From Oceanococcus sp041625325 (GTDB taxonomy: Bacteria; Pseudomonadota; Gammaproteobacteria; Nevskiales; Oceanococcaceae), in the NCBI GenBank assembly GCA_041625325.1, contig JBFJTN010000115.1, forward strand, positions 1 through 10,932: DNA of 10,932 bases. Reading direction: 5' to 3'. The position numbers were made by a program, and so were the translations under genes. Shown here in pieces: positions 1 through 6,889 of this stretch. Under the pieces are notes generated by a model. The model was not told where the DNA came from, made no database searches, and saw nothing but the letters and a program-made list of their open reading frames with translations. Position 1 is the stretch's first letter, and each line of letters starts with the position of its first letter.

Positions 1-1
1 A

Positions 2-940
2 CACCTGCTGCCCACCGATTTTCCGGCCATCCGGCGGCGTCGTCTCAGCACCCTGCAGGCCAACCTCGGCTACCTGTGCAACCAGAGCTGCCTGCACTGC
101 CACGTCAATGCGGGACCGACCCGTACCGAGCTGATGGACGGCGAGACCATCACCCTGCTGCTGCAGTTCCTGGAGCGCCAGCAGCTGACGACCCTGGATG
201 TCACCGGCGGGGCGCCGGAGATGAACCCGCACTTCCGCAGCCTGCTGAGCGGCGCGCGCGAGCTCGGGGTGCACTGCATGGACCGCTGCAACCTGACCAT
301 CATCGAGCAACCCGGCTACGACTGGGTGGTGCCCTTCCTGGCCGGGCACGAGGTGGAGGTCGTCGCCTCGCTGCCCTGCTACCTGGAGGACAACGTGGAT
401 GCCCAGCGGGGCAGTGGCGTTTTCCAGCAGTCCATCGCGGCCCTGCGCAAGCTGAATGCCGCCGGCTACGGCCAGACCGATTCCGGCCTCCACCTGAATC
501 TGGTCTACAACCCGCAGGGACCCAGCCTGCCGCCGGGCCAGGAAGCCCTGGAGGCGGATTACAAGAGCCACCTCGCCGACGAATTCGGCGTGGTCTTCAA
601 TCAGCTGTTCACCCTGGCGAACATGCCGATCAAGCGCTTCGGCAGCACCCTGCTGTCGAAAGGCCAGTTCGGCGACTACATGAGCCTGCTCAAGAACAGC
701 TACCGCGAGGACAATCTCGAGGCGGTCATGTGCAAGGACCTGATCAGCGTCGACTACCGCGGCTACGTCTACGACTGTGATTTCAACCAGATGCTGAACC
801 TGCCGCTGGGCGGCGAGCGGCGCCACCTGTCCGAACTGCTGGACAGCGACTTGGAAGGCGCCCCGATCAGCATTGCCGAGCACTGTTACGGCTGCACCGC
901 CGGACAGGGCTCCAGTTGCGGCGGCGCGCTCAGCGCCTGA
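2..940 (+). CDS. arsS: Arsenosugar biosynthesis radical SAM protein ArsS, 5'-truncated by the window edge
   Basis: The frame is open from the first bases of the window and gives 312 residues, so the true start lies upstream; family members are about 320-350 residues, so probably only a short N-terminal piece is missing. The radical SAM cluster motif CX3CX2C is at visible residues 26, 30 and 33 (codons at 77, 89 and 98), followed by HVNAGP. The C-terminal DUF3641-type part contains MCKD, then YDCDFNQML, and ends with CYGCTAG and SSCGGAL (Cys 295, 298, 306), Cys-rich signatures of this family that may bind a second Fe-S cluster. Known family role: ArsS joins a 5'-deoxyadenosyl group from SAM to dimethylarsenic, giving a dimethylarsinoyl-adenosine on the path to arsenosugars. 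The arsM-type gene 20 bases downstream supports that role. Some relatives carry selenocysteine in the cluster motif; here all three are plain TGC. Cytoplasmic. Family assignment is strong; substrate is inferred. Confidence 0.9.
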   Translation, partial: HLLPTDFPAIRRRRLSTLQANLGYLCNQSCLHCHVNAGPTRTELMDGETITLLLQFLERQQLTTLDVTGGAPEMNPHFRSLLSGARELGVHCMDRCNLTIIEQPGYDWVVPFLAGHEVEVVASLPCYLEDNVDAQRGSGVFQQSIAALRKLNAAGYGQTDSGLHLNLVYNPQGPSLPPGQEALEADYKSHLADEFGVVFNQLFTLANMPIKRFGSTLLSKGQFGDYMSLLKNSYREDNLEAVMCKDLISVDYRGYVYDCDFNQMLNLPLGGERRHLSELLDSDLEGAPISIAEHCYGCTAGQGSSCGGALSA

Positions 941-947
941 ACTCACC

Positions 948-954
948 AGGAGGG
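948..954 (+). promoter_or_regulatory. Ribosome binding site of arsM
   Basis: AGGAGGG lies six bases before the ATG at 961, in the short gap after the arsS stop. It is a near-perfect Shine-Dalgarno sequence and is why I start the methyltransferase at 961, although the same frame is open further upstream inside the end of arsS. Confidence 0.85.
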
Positions 955-960
955 AACACC

Positions 961-2076
961 ATGACGGTTGCCAGCGTGCTGGAACGCTATTCCGAGGGCG
1001 CCAAGGAGCGCCAGGACGCCCTGTGCTGTCCGGTCAGCTACGACCCGCAGCTGCTCAAGCTGCTGCCGGACGAGATCATCGAGCGCGATTACGGCTGCGG
1101 CGATCCCTCGCGCTATGTGCGGCCCGGTGACACGGTGCTGGACCTGGGCTCCGGTGGCGGCAAGATCTGCTACATGGCGGCTCAGCTGGTCGGTGAGGGC
1201 GGCCAGGTGATCGGCGTCGACATGAACGACGACATGCTGGACCTGGCCCGACGCCATCAGGCCGAGATGGCCCGGCGCATCGGTGGCGACCGGGTGCGTT
1301 TTCACAAGGGCAAGATTCAGGATCTGGCCCTGGATCTCGACCACGCCGCGGCCTGGCTCGCCGAACATCCGGTCACGGACAGCAGCAGCCTGCTGGCCTA
1401 TGAAAGCTGGTCCCGCGAGCAGCGCCTGGCCGCACCGATGATCGCGGACGATTCGGTGGATCTGGTCGTGTCCAACTGCGTGCTCAATCTGGTGGATCAG
1501 GGCGAGCGCGCCCACATGATCCGCGAGATTCACCGCGTGCTGCGGCCCGGTGGCCGGGTGGCCATCTCCGACATCGTCAGTGACGAGACGGTGCCGCAGC
1601 GCTTGCAGCAGGATCCCGAGCTGTGGAGCGGCTGCATCAGCGGCGCCTTTCAGGAAGCGGCCTTCCTGCAGGCCTTCGTGGAGGCCGGCTTTCACGCCGT
1701 GGCCTATGACAAGTGGGATGCGCAGCCCTGGCAGGTGGTCGAGGGCATCGAGTTCCGCTCGGTCACCCTGACCGCGGTCAAGGGGGCGGGCCGCGACTGC
1801 ATCGACCGCGGCCATGCGGTGATCTACAAGGGCCCGTTCAGTTCGGTCTGGGACGAGGAAGGCCATGAATTCCGCCGCGGCGAACGCATGGCGGTCTGCG
1901 AACGCACTTTCCGCTACCTGACCGAAGGCCCCCTCAAGGAACAGTTCATCGGCATCGCGCCAGCCCGGCTGTGGGAACCGCGGGCCTGGTGTGCCCCCTC
2001 CGGCACCACCCGTCCGGCCGCCGATACCAAGGGCGGCCAGCATGCCGGTGGCGAAGCCTCAGGCGGCTGTTGCTGA
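961..2076 (+). CDS. arsM: ArsM-type arsenite S-adenosylmethionine methyltransferase of the arsenosugar cluster
   Basis: A 371-residue class I SAM-dependent methyltransferase. The SAM-binding motif I is DLGSGGGK at 61-68, with the acidic GVDMND following. Four cysteine sites characteristic of arsenite methyltransferases are present: CCPV (22-23), YGCG (46), SNCVLNL (173) and SGCISGA (225); the last three correspond to the As(III)-binding and catalytic cysteines of algal ArsM. LRPGGRVAISD is the usual post-motif strand. Known role: stepwise methylation of As(III) to mono- and dimethylarsenicals in the cytosol. With ArsS directly upstream it likely supplies the dimethylated substrate. The region from about 230 to 340 (VEGIEFRSVT, GERMAVCERTF) is typical of the longer methyltransferases next to arsS rather than of short classical ArsM. 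The C-terminal tail after about 345 is Gly-rich, low in structure and ends in Cys-Cys. No ArsR gene or arsenite efflux gene is visible in this window. Confidence 0.88.
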   Translation: MTVASVLERYSEGAKERQDALCCPVSYDPQLLKLLPDEIIERDYGCGDPSRYVRPGDTVLDLGSGGGKICYMAAQLVGEGGQVIGVDMNDDMLDLARRHQAEMARRIGGDRVRFHKGKIQDLALDLDHAAAWLAEHPVTDSSSLLAYESWSREQRLAAPMIADDSVDLVVSNCVLNLVDQGERAHMIREIHRVLRPGGRVAISDIVSDETVPQRLQQDPELWSGCISGAFQEAAFLQAFVEAGFHAVAYDKWDAQPWQVVEGIEFRSVTLTAVKGAGRDCIDRGHAVIYKGPFSSVWDEEGHEFRRGERMAVCERTFRYLTEGPLKEQFIGIAPARLWEPRAWCAPSGTTRPAADTKGGQHAGGEASGGCC

Positions 2077-2109
2077 GCCCGCGAGGGCCGACCGCGCCGC
2101 CTCGCCAGC

Positions 2110-2391
2110 TCAGTGCAGGGTCTGCTGGGCCGCGCTCTTGCCGCGGGCCGGCCGGCTCACGACTCTGGACGTGATGGCGGCAGTCACCCGCCGCTGCCGG
2201 TAGCGCTGCAGCGCCGAGCCGGTAGCGCTGCGGGCCGAGCGCTGATTGAGCAGGCGCCGGATGCGCGCCCGATCGGCCGCGTTCAGCGCGGCGTAGCCCT
2301 CGTCCAGGGCGCGCTCCACGCAGTCGCGGTCGCCGCGCCCCAGCGAGGCGCACATCACCAGATCTTCCAGTGCCGTGTTCATGTCTTCCAT
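2110..2391 (-). CDS. Small hypothetical protein, convergent with arsM
   Basis: I do not recognise this 93-residue protein. The chosen ATG at 2391 is preceded by AGGGG eight bases away; a GTG at 2400 and an ATG at 2382 are alternative starts. Residues 1 to about 50 are acidic to neutral and predicted helical (ALEDLVMCASLGRGDRDCVE, then ALDEGYAALNAADRARIRRL), with two cysteines. From about residue 50 on, the protein becomes strongly basic and low in complexity. No signal peptide or membrane segment is seen, so it is likely cytoplasmic. It ends 33 bases from the arsM stop, tail to tail. An imperfect tandem repeat (2196-2238) lies in the basic part, and the tail may be out of its ancestral frame. 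The gene is plausible from its start context and composition but could be only partly real. Confidence 0.5.
   Translation of the reverse strand: MEDMNTALEDLVMCASLGRGDRDCVERALDEGYAALNAADRARIRRLLNQRSARSATGSALQRYRQRRVTAAITSRVVSRPARGKSAAQQTLH
2196..2238. repeat. Two-copy imperfect tandem repeat, units of 22 and 21 bases
   Basis: GCCGGTAGCGCTGC occurs at 2196-2209 and again at 2218-2231. The full units are 2196-2217 (22 bases) and 2218-2238 (21 bases), differing by one base in length and by a small mismatch near the end. Because one unit is not a multiple of three, the copies are translated in different frames in the small minus-strand gene. Confidence 0.75.
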
Positions 2392-2535
2392 AGCTCCCAC
2401 CCCTGTTGTGACTGTGTGGGATCACTGTGGCGCTGCGGATGTGAAGAAAACGTGTGGCGAGGGCACGCCCCTTGCATGGAGTCAAAAAACCGCCGGACGG
2501 GCCGCCGATCCGGGCGCTCGGGCAGGCTGAAAACA
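2392..2535. other. Intergenic spacer upstream of the small gene
   Basis: About 140 bases between the small gene's start and the receptor terminator. It should hold the promoter of the small minus-strand gene. A TTGACT (-35-like, minus strand, 2480-2485) is present, but I find no -10 box at proper spacing, so I do not call a promoter. No RNA gene is recognised. Confidence 0.4.
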
Positions 2536-2561
2536 AAAGAGCCCGCCGATGCGGGCTCTTT
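2536..2561 (-). terminator. Rho-independent terminator of the TonB receptor operon
   Basis: A perfect 11-base-pair stem (2536-2546 with 2551-2561) closes a four-base loop (CGAT). On the minus strand the hairpin is followed by a T-rich run (TTTTGTTTTC, counting the stem foot), and it starts 21 bases past the receptor stop codon. This is a textbook intrinsic terminator for the minus-strand genes. Read on the plus strand the tail is weak in T, so I assign it to the minus strand only. Confidence 0.92.
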
Positions 2562-2582
2562 GCCTTGCGCCGTCGGCAGGCC

Positions 2583-5522
2583 TCAGTAGCGCAGGTTCAT
2601 CTGCAGATAGGCGAACTGGCCCGGCAGGTCATACAGCGAGGCGTCGTAGCCGTTCAGCGAGCAGCTCAGGCAGACCGGCGGGTCCTCGTCCAGCACGTTG
2701 TTGATGCCGGCGGTCAGGCTCAGATCGCGCTGCCCGGGCAGCTGCCAGACCGCCCGCAGGTCGTGGTACAGGGTGGCATCCAGCGTGTTGGTGCCGGCCT
2801 CGGGATTGCCGCAGATCGGGTAGCTGGCCAGATCGCCGCACTGTTCGGTCAGCGCGGACAGATAGCGCATGGACCAGCTGGCGCTGATGTCACCGCGGCT
2901 GAAATCCAGGCGCAGGGTGGAGCGCCAGCGGGGAATGCCGCTGTCCGCGACTTCCACACCCACCGCACTGGGTTCGGGCAGGCCGGTGGCGCGGGACACG
3001 GCGCGATAGCGTTCCACCCGGGTCGCCGACCAGTTGGCGCCGAACTGGCCGATGGCCAGTGCCGGTGCGCGCCAGTCCACCGCCAGGTCCAGACCCTCGG
3101 TATCGATACGGCCCAGATTCAGCAGGCTGTTGTCGAAGCCGTTGATGCCACCGGTGGGGCTGCGCGAGATGCCGCCGCAGAAGCTGTCATCCAGCGTGGC
3201 CACGCAGCGGTCCAGCTGGGTCTGGGCGTCCACGGCCTGGATCGCGTCGTCGACGGCGAGGTCATACCAGGTCAGCTCGATATCCAGATGCTGGGCCCAG
3301 GCGCTGTTGCGGGCCCAGTCCGGGCTCCAGACCAGGCCCATGGTCAGGCTTTCGGCGGTCTCGGCATCCAGCGCCGGGTTGCCGCCGGTGCGCACGGAGA
3401 TCTGCGGATTGGCCTGTTCGTAGGTCGGCGGCACGCCCAGCGCGGCGCAGTTCTGCTGGGTCTGCGCATCCTGGGGCTGGGAGCAGGGGTCGGTCAGCTG
3501 GGCGTCGAAGCGGGCGGGTGAGCCATACAGCTCGCCCACCGACGGGGCGCGGAAGCCCTCGGCCCAGGTGGCGCGGGCCAGCACCGTCGGCAGCACCTGC
3601 CAGCGCAGGCCCAGCTTGCTGTTCACGGTGGAGCCGAAGCTGGAATAGTCGGACCAGCGGCTGGCCAGCGACAGGTCCAGCGATTCGGCCATCGGGTAGC
3701 CGCGCAGCAGCGGTACGGAGAACTCGGCGTACAGCTCGGTCACGTCATAGCTGCCGCTGGTCGGCAGGGACGGCACGCCATTGCCCTCGCCACGCACCAC
3801 CACCGGGTCGGGGTTGTAGCGGCCCTTGACCTCACGCCATTCCAGGCCGGCGGCGAAATCGATCGAGCCGGTGCTCAGGTCCCAGGCCGAACCCGAGACA
3901 TTGCCGCTGAGCAGCAGCAGGTCCTGCTCGCTGCGGTCGACCTCGACGAACTGGATGTAGTCCAGCATGGCCGGGGTGATGGTGCCGGGACCGCCGAAGA
4001 AGTTCAGCGGCACGCAGTCACCGCTGCAGTCGGCCACCGGGCCCAGGGCGCGGGCGATGTGGGCGATGTTGTAGGTGCCATGCACGGTCTGTTCGGCGTC
4101 GTTGCTGGCGCTGACCAGATTCAGGTCCCAGAACAGGGGCCGGGCGAATCCGTAGTAGTCGCCGCTGAGGCCGGTGGCCAGGTACAGCGTATCGACGTTC
4201 TGGCGGAACAGGCGCGGCCCGCCCTCGATCGGCCGGCGACCGGCGAAGATCAGATTGTCTTCCGGGTCCAGGGCGATGCCGAAGGGATTGAAGGGATTGT
4301 CCGCGGCCACTCCGACCGTATCGGCCAGGCCGCCGGTACCGGCTTCCGGGCCGATGAAGATGGGCTCGGGTGCGGCGCGGTTCAGCGACTCGCGCTGCTG
4401 GAACATCAGCCGCAGGTAGGCGGTGCCGGTCTGGCCGAAATCGTACTGGCCCTGGGCGAACAGCGAGGTCCGCTCGGACGGGGTCAGCAGCAGATTCTGC
4501 GGGGCGAAGTTGTACCGGTCGGCATTGGTGAAGGGATGGAAGCCGTCAGGGAAGTCCTGCACGAAGTCGGGCGCGGCGGCGACTCCGTTGGCGGTGATGT
4601 TGCACAGGGGCGTATCCGGCAGGTCGTCGCCGTCGGTATCCACGCTCGGGCACAGGCCGTCGGCCTCGTCGTCGTTGAAGAACAGGCTGCGGGTGGTCGG
4701 CGTGGCCGAACTGCCGAAGTCCACCCCGCTGCCCGGGCGGGGGAACTGGCCACCGATATAGTCGGCGGAGGAGATCAGGTTCTGGTCGTACCAGCTCAGA
4801 TCGGCGAAGTAGCGATAGTTGCGGCCCGCGCCACCGTAGCTGGCGGACAGCGTGCTGGTGAGGCCGTCGCCGGTGCTGTGGTCGCCCAGATACAGACTCA
4901 GGGCCAGATCATCCTGGGCCGTGCGCGTGATGATGTTGACCACGCCGGCGATCGCGTCCGAGCCGTACAGCGCCGAGGCCCCGTCGGTCAGCACCTCGAC
5001 CCGCTCGATGGCGGCCAGCGGAATGGTGTTCAGGTCCACCGCGGCCGAGACGCCGGAGGCGGAGGATTCATTGACCCAGCGCAGGCCATCGACCAGCACC
5101 AGCACCCGCTTGGCGCCGAGATGGCGCAGGGACAGGGTGCTGGAGCCGGAGCCGACCCCGCCGCCGTCGGCGGGAAAGCCGAAATTGCCGGCCGAGTTGA
5201 ACTTGGTGTTCAGCGAGGAGCCGCTCACCGACAGCCGCTGCATGATGTCACCGATCGAGGTGACCCCGGCGGCGGCCAGATCATCCGCGCTCAGGCTGAG
5301 GACCGGATTGGCCTCTTCCGTGGCGGTGCGGCGGATGCGCGAACCGGTGACGACGATGGCATCCAGCCGGACGCTGTCGTCCTCCACCGCCGGTACCGCG
5401 TCGACCGGCAGGGTGATCCGTTCCAGGTCCGCCGTATCGTCGTCGGCCTGGGTGGTCTGGGCCAGGCTGCCGCTCGCGACGAACGCGATGGCGGTGCCGG
5501 CAATCCAATGGAATGTCCGCAT
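2583..5522 (-). CDS. TonB-dependent outer-membrane receptor
   Basis: A 979-residue outer-membrane transporter that would import a substrate using TonB-ExbBD energy. Start: ATG at 5522 with AGGGGAG (5529-5535) six bases before it, and a Sec signal peptide directly after it (hydrophobic to about residue 20, likely cleaved near SLAQ). The TonB box is around DAIVVTGSR (54-62). The plug domain runs to about 200, with LVLVDGLRW, ERVEVLTDGASALYGSDAIAGVVNI as its hallmarks. The rest is a 22-strand beta-barrel type region with WAEGFRAPSVGELYG (about 653-667) and GINNVLDEDPP near the end; it finishes in a C-terminal tyrosine, the usual outer-membrane assembly signal. Mature cysteines number twelve, in six close pairs. 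DTDGDDLPD at about 295-303 resembles a calcium loop. The substrate cannot be told from sequence; no FecR/FecI-type or SusD-type partner is adjacent. It follows two secreted-protein genes on the same strand and ends at a strong terminator. Confidence 0.95.
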   Translation of the reverse strand: MRTFHWIAGTAIAFVASGSLAQTTQADDDTADLERITLPVDAVPAVEDDSVRLDAIVVTGSRIRRTATEEANPVLSLSADDLAAAGVTSIGDIMQRLSVSGSSLNTKFNSAGNFGFPADGGGVGSGSSTLSLRHLGAKRVLVLVDGLRWVNESSASGVSAAVDLNTIPLAAIERVEVLTDGASALYGSDAIAGVVNIITRTAQDDLALSLYLGDHSTGDGLTSTLSASYGGAGRNYRYFADLSWYDQNLISSADYIGGQFPRPGSGVDFGSSATPTTRSLFFNDDEADGLCPSVDTDGDDLPDTPLCNITANGVAAAPDFVQDFPDGFHPFTNADRYNFAPQNLLLTPSERTSLFAQGQYDFGQTGTAYLRLMFQQRESLNRAAPEPIFIGPEAGTGGLADTVGVAADNPFNPFGIALDPEDNLIFAGRRPIEGGPRLFRQNVDTLYLATGLSGDYYGFARPLFWDLNLVSASNDAEQTVHGTYNIAHIARALGPVADCSGDCVPLNFFGGPGTITPAMLDYIQFVEVDRSEQDLLLLSGNVSGSAWDLSTGSIDFAAGLEWREVKGRYNPDPVVVRGEGNGVPSLPTSGSYDVTELYAEFSVPLLRGYPMAESLDLSLASRWSDYSSFGSTVNSKLGLRWQVLPTVLARATWAEGFRAPSVGELYGSPARFDAQLTDPCSQPQDAQTQQNCAALGVPPTYEQANPQISVRTGGNPALDAETAESLTMGLVWSPDWARNSAWAQHLDIELTWYDLAVDDAIQAVDAQTQLDRCVATLDDSFCGGISRSPTGGINGFDNSLLNLGRIDTEGLDLAVDWRAPALAIGQFGANWSATRVERYRAVSRATGLPEPSAVGVEVADSGIPRWRSTLRLDFSRGDISASWSMRYLSALTEQCGDLASYPICGNPEAGTNTLDATLYHDLRAVWQLPGQRDLSLTAGINNVLDEDPPVCLSCSLNGYDASLYDLPGQFAYLQMNLRY

Positions 5523-5570
5523 CTGAATCTCCCCTGTGGGCCGGCGAGGGCCGACCTTCCCCTGAATCGG

Positions 5571-5589
5571 GCCCGGCCAGGGGCCGGGC
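5571..5589 (-). promoter_or_regulatory. Strong GC hairpin in the leader upstream of the TonB receptor gene
   Basis: GCCCGGCC at 5571-5578 pairs perfectly with 5582-5589 around a three-base loop, in the 101-base gap between the small secreted protein gene and the receptor gene. It lacks a following T-run on the minus strand, so it is not an ordinary terminator. It may stabilise the receptor mRNA end, act as a processing point, or attenuate. A TACACT, -10-like on the minus strand (5601-5606), lies just upstream of it, without a good -35. Confidence 0.45.
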
Positions 5590-5623
5590 GAGCGAGGAGC
5601 AGTGTACCCGCCCGGCGGCAGGA

Positions 5624-5950
5624 TCAGTAGATCAGCTTGCGCCGGCGCGGGGTGGCGGCGTCCTCGCTGCTTTCCTGGGCCTGCTCCAGGCCGAGCTCGG
5701 TGGCCGTTTCCGCTTGCTGTTCGCCCGGGCAATGGCCGGCCCGGAAGCGGCGGGAGTCCTCGATCAGCAGGACGTCGCAATCCCAGTTCAGGCTGAAGCC
5801 CCGACGCTGCTGCGGCGTGTCGCCGGGCAGTTCGATGACGCCGACCTCGCTGACGGACTCGTCGCCGGCTTCGGCATGGGCCGGGCCGTTGCCCAGGCAC
5901 AGGGCCAGCAGTACGGCGCTCAGGTGGCGGCAGGAGTCACGGGAGGTCAT
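5624..5950 (-). CDS. Small secreted protein of unknown function
   Basis: A 108-residue protein I cannot assign to a family. I choose the ATG at 5950 because it puts a clean Sec signal peptide at the N terminus: a basic start, hydrophobic SAVLLALCLG, and a likely cut after AHA at about residue 26. Upstream ATGs at 5965 and 5974 would only add residues before it. The residue before Cys18 is Leu, so it does not fit a lipobox. The mature part has two cysteines (58 and 74) that could form a disulfide around WDCDVLLIEDSRRF, then a Glu/Gln/Ala-rich stretch and a basic tail PRRRKLIY. Its start overlaps the end of the DUF547 gene by 14 bases, which suggests translational coupling, and it is followed by the receptor gene. 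Periplasmic or outer-membrane associated by inference. No strong Shine-Dalgarno sequence is seen. Confidence 0.65.
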   Translation of the reverse strand: MTSRDSCRHLSAVLLALCLGNGPAHAEAGDESVSEVGVIELPGDTPQQRRGFSLNWDCDVLLIEDSRRFRAGHCPGEQQAETATELGLEQAQESSEDAATPRRRKLIY

Positions 5951-6740
5951 TGAGGGCCCAGTCATAGCGGTCATCGTCGATACTGCTCAGACGCATGAGG
6001 CGCGATTTCAGTTCCGTTTCGGCGTAGCGCTGCAGGTGCGCGATGACCGCCTGGTCGCTGCCGCCGAAATCCTCGGCAAACCAGACATAGATGCTGGAGA
6101 CGATCAGCCTGCCGTCCTCGATGCTGACCCCGCGGGGATGATTGACGTAGCGCCGGGCGCCGGCCTCGAGCATCTGCTCCAGCCTGTCGGCGGTATAGGC
6201 TTCGGGCGCGAGGTCCGGGCAGCCCAGCGAGGCGCAGTTGACGGCATAGTGGATGCGCGGATCCCGGAACAGCGGACGCAAAATGCGGTGTTCGATGTCA
6301 TTCAGGCTGAGCTTGCGGCCGTCCACTTCCAGCAGCTTCTTGTCCCAGGGGCCGAAGCTGAACAGGCCGGACTTGATCCTGGTGATGCTGCGCAGCGGAT
6401 AGTGGTCCAGGATCAGTTCCACGGTGGCGGCGTTGTAGAGGTTGATCCAGTAGGCCATCTGATCCGCGCGCGGCCAGGCCTGCGGTGGCTGGCCCTGCAA
6501 CTGCTTCAGATAGGCCTGCAGCGAGGCCCGGTCGGCGCTGCTGACCCGCCCATAGGCGACCCGGTAGGGCTGGCTGCCCCGGTCCACGTAACGGTCGAGG
6601 AAGGCGCTCCAGACCGCGTGGTCCGCGGTGGCCTCGACGGTCGGCGTTCGCATCTGCCAGTGCGGCCAGGGGTCCGCCCTGGGGGCGGCCAGAAGCGTGA
6701 ATGGAAGCAGGATCAGCACCAGGGGCGTCAGGATTTTCAT
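5937..6740 (-). CDS. DUF547 domain-containing secreted protein
   Basis: A 267-residue protein starting at the ATG at 6740; a GTG two codons upstream (6746) is a possible alternative. A signal peptide is obvious (MKILTPLVLILLPFTLLAAP, cut near LAA). The DUF547 domain spans about 40-240, with signature AYWINLYNA (96-104), the conserved HYAVNCASLGCP block (164-175) holding His164, Cys169 and Cys174, VWFAEDFG (219-226) and YDWALN near the end (259-264). The biochemical function of DUF547 is not established. The conserved His and Cys residues have led to ideas of a thiol-type catalytic site, but that is not shown here. The protein is likely periplasmic. Its stop lies inside the next gene, and both point towards the TonB receptor, so they may form one transcript. 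It is divergent from glpK across 149 bases. Confidence 0.88.
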   Translation of the reverse strand: MKILTPLVLILLPFTLLAAPRADPWPHWQMRTPTVEATADHAVWSAFLDRYVDRGSQPYRVAYGRVSSADRASLQAYLKQLQGQPPQAWPRADQMAYWINLYNAATVELILDHYPLRSITRIKSGLFSFGPWDKKLLEVDGRKLSLNDIEHRILRPLFRDPRIHYAVNCASLGCPDLAPEAYTADRLEQMLEAGARRYVNHPRGVSIEDGRLIVSSIYVWFAEDFGGSDQAVIAHLQRYAETELKSRLMRLSSIDDDRYDWALNDLP

Positions 6741-6889
6741 CGGCACAGGATTCTACGGGAGCTCTACTGCATGAGACCGTGGTCCCGGCCGCTGTCTTGC
6801 AACGGGGGCGCAGGCGGGCCCGTTTTCCATCGGCGTGATGCTTTTGGCATGCTGGGCGTCTGCCCGGCCCGAGCACAGGGGGAGACACC
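6741..6889. promoter_or_regulatory. Divergent intergenic region between the DUF547 gene and glpK
   Basis: These 149 bases must carry the promoters of both divergent transcripts. On the plus strand TTGCAA at 6797-6802 could be a -35, but no matching -10 is found 16-18 bases on. No clear operator or palindrome for a known regulator is seen. Confidence 0.5.
6877..6884 (+). promoter_or_regulatory. Ribosome binding site of glpK
   Basis: AGGGGGAG sits five bases before the ATG at 6890 and fixes the start of glpK. Confidence 0.8.

Noticed and set aside
916..960. Longer start for the methyltransferase within the end of arsS
   Set aside because: The ATG at 961 has an ideal Shine-Dalgarno sequence and gives the usual family N terminus; the upstream extension would overlap arsS.
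943..2043. Open frame of 366 codons on the minus strand opposite arsM
   Set aside because: It is a codon-bias shadow of a methyltransferase with all its motifs.
2081..2105. Inverted repeat GCGAGG/CCTCGC between arsM and the convergent small gene, as a terminator
   Set aside because: The loop is 13 bases, the stem only six pairs, and there is no T-run on either side.
2407..2426. Possible CRP/Clp-type operator, TGTGA and TCACT
   Set aside because: The half-sites are ten bases apart rather than six, so it does not fit the consensus.
4059..5630. Long plus-strand open frames opposite the TonB receptor, including one of about 523 codons
   Set aside because: They mirror the third-position GC bias of the receptor gene and have no family features; the receptor on the other strand is certain.
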